From JAAEEP01 sp035529155 (lineage in GTDB: Archaea; Thermoplasmatota; Thermoplasmata; Methanomassiliicoccales; JAAEEP01): DNA of 15,126 nt. The translations under genes were made by a program, and so were the position numbers. The stretch lies in the NCBI GenBank assembly GCA_035529155.1, contig DATKXF010000139.1, forward strand, positions 1 to 15,126, written 5' to 3'. The notes below the pieces were generated by a model. The model saw nothing but the letters and a program-made list of their open reading frames with translations. It searched no databases and was not told where the DNA came from. Positions 14,842 through 15,126 of the stretch are shown piece after piece. Position 1 is the stretch's first letter, and each line of letters starts with the position of its first letter.

Positions 14842-14875
14842 ACCATATGACCTTTAGTCGGATAAAGGATATGGT
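14842..14875. repeat. 34-base imperfect inverted repeat upstream of ppsA
   Basis: ACCATAT (14842-14848), a GA bulge, CCTTTA (14851-14856), a six-base loop GTCGGA, TAAAGG (14863-14868) and ATATGGT (14869-14875) give 7 + 6 base pairs interrupted only by the two-base bulge. It could be an operator over the ppsA promoter or a structured 5' leader element. Confidence 0.6.
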
Positions 14876-14879
14876 CTTT

Positions 14880-14914
14880 CCTAAAAGGGATCTCAAACAT
14901 GGTCGTCCTTTAGG
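14880..14914. repeat. Second inverted repeat CCTAAA / TTTAGG
   Basis: CCTAAA (14880-14885) is complementary to TTTAGG (14909-14914) across 23 bases. AAAGG within the left arm can also pair with CCTTT at 14907-14911, and these arms echo the CCTTTA/TAAAGG arms of the neighbouring hairpin, so alternative pairings are possible. ATGGTCG (14899-14905) further matches CGACCAT (14976-14982). Confidence 0.4.
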
Positions 14915-15084
14915 TTTTCAGAGGGATATTGATCGAGGACATTACGGGAACGCTCATAATGATAGTGGTGTTTTCCGACCATACCATTCATTCCTATAAT
15001 TGATGACAATCGTTTCCAAGACGTCACAAATCGAATAAATTAATCCTGTTAACGATGAATTATAACTTGAGTTCGATAGAAGAA

Positions 15085-15093
15085 TATAAAATA
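15085..15093 (+). promoter_or_regulatory. TATA box of the next rightward gene
   Basis: TATAAAATA, preceded by AGAA, is the cleanest archaeal TATA box in the window. It lies 35 nt before an ATG formed by the last three bases (15124-15126), which has GAGGG at 15115-15119 as a Shine-Dalgarno. The gene itself is outside the window. Confidence 0.6.
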
Positions 15094-15126
15094 CCCCTAG
15101 CTATTCTGAATCGTGAGGGTTTGATG

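Larger units (their letters stand above)
14777..15080. promoter_or_regulatory. ppsA upstream region, hairpin-rich, no protein gene seen
   Basis: About 300 bases separate ppsA from the next rightward promoter. I see no convincing coding region. The half nearest ppsA holds a cluster of inverted repeats (14842-14914). Minus-strand TATA candidates for ppsA are CTTTATCC inside the hairpin (14862-14869) and CAATTATAGG (14993-15002). If the distal one is used, ppsA has a leader of roughly 200 nt that carries the hairpins. Confidence 0.5.

Noticed and set aside
14715..14900. 61-codon minus-strand frame crossing the ppsA start
   Set aside because: It overlaps the ppsA start and its Shine-Dalgarno in another frame and runs through the inverted repeats; no protein-like features are visible.

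Overview
The window reads as archaeal chromosome, most likely from the Thermoplasmatota (relatives of Methanomassiliicoccales or marine benthic group D); this placement is an inference, with no marker gene that fixes the lineage. Archaeal signs visible in the DNA are TATA-type boxes (CTTAATAT, CTTAAATA, CTTATAT, TATAAAATA) lying about 22-35 nt before start codons, several apparently leaderless genes, and a tRNA-Asp gene interrupted at position 37/38 by a 21-nt intron with a textbook bulge-helix-bulge splice motif. Gene density is high and base composition is moderate throughout; I see no insertion sequence, phage gene or CRISPR array.

Layout. Positions 1-297 hold the 3' end of a Cys/Met-metabolism PLP enzyme. 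Next comes hisS (369-1613, +), converging without a single spare base on an RNase HI gene (1614-2084, -), which lies behind a bacterial-type panD (2108-2449, -). A 263-bp regulatory gap rich in inverted repeats separates panD from a three-gene ABC importer of the cobalamin/haem/siderophore class: a membrane-anchored binding protein (2713-3615), a FecCD permease (3695-4735) and an ATPase (4737-5534). A small six-cysteine protein (5586-5927) follows under its own promoter. A 1757-residue secreted, membrane-anchored gingipain-like C25 peptidase fills 5989-11262. Its order is signal peptide, propeptide, C25 catalytic domain, CARDB-like domain, parallel beta-helix, six PKD domains, second CARDB-like domain, C-terminal membrane helix.

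The intron-containing tRNA-Asp (11276-11372, -) converges on the peptidase gene 13 bases past its stop. A CBS-CBS-ParB-like protein (11617-12408, +) then converges on ppsA, phosphoenolpyruvate synthase (12452-14776, -). The last 350 bases hold a hairpin-rich ppsA upstream region and a strong promoter for a rightward gene whose ATG appears to be the last three bases of the window.

How the genes fit together: most are housekeeping (His-tRNA charging, R-loop/primer removal, beta-alanine for coenzyme A, gluconeogenic PEP formation, aspartate tRNA). The accessory content is the corrinoid/metal-chelate importer and the giant surface peptidase. With ppsA present, extracellular protein degradation feeding peptides and amino acids to a gluconeogenic anaerobe is a reasonable lifestyle inference, and gingipain-type peptidases have been reported from uncultivated sediment archaea. 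The strongest candidates for something new are the GTAACAC/GTGTTAC repeat cluster ahead of the importer, the domain architecture of the giant peptidase, the small six-Cys protein beside the importer, and the nested hairpins upstream of ppsA.
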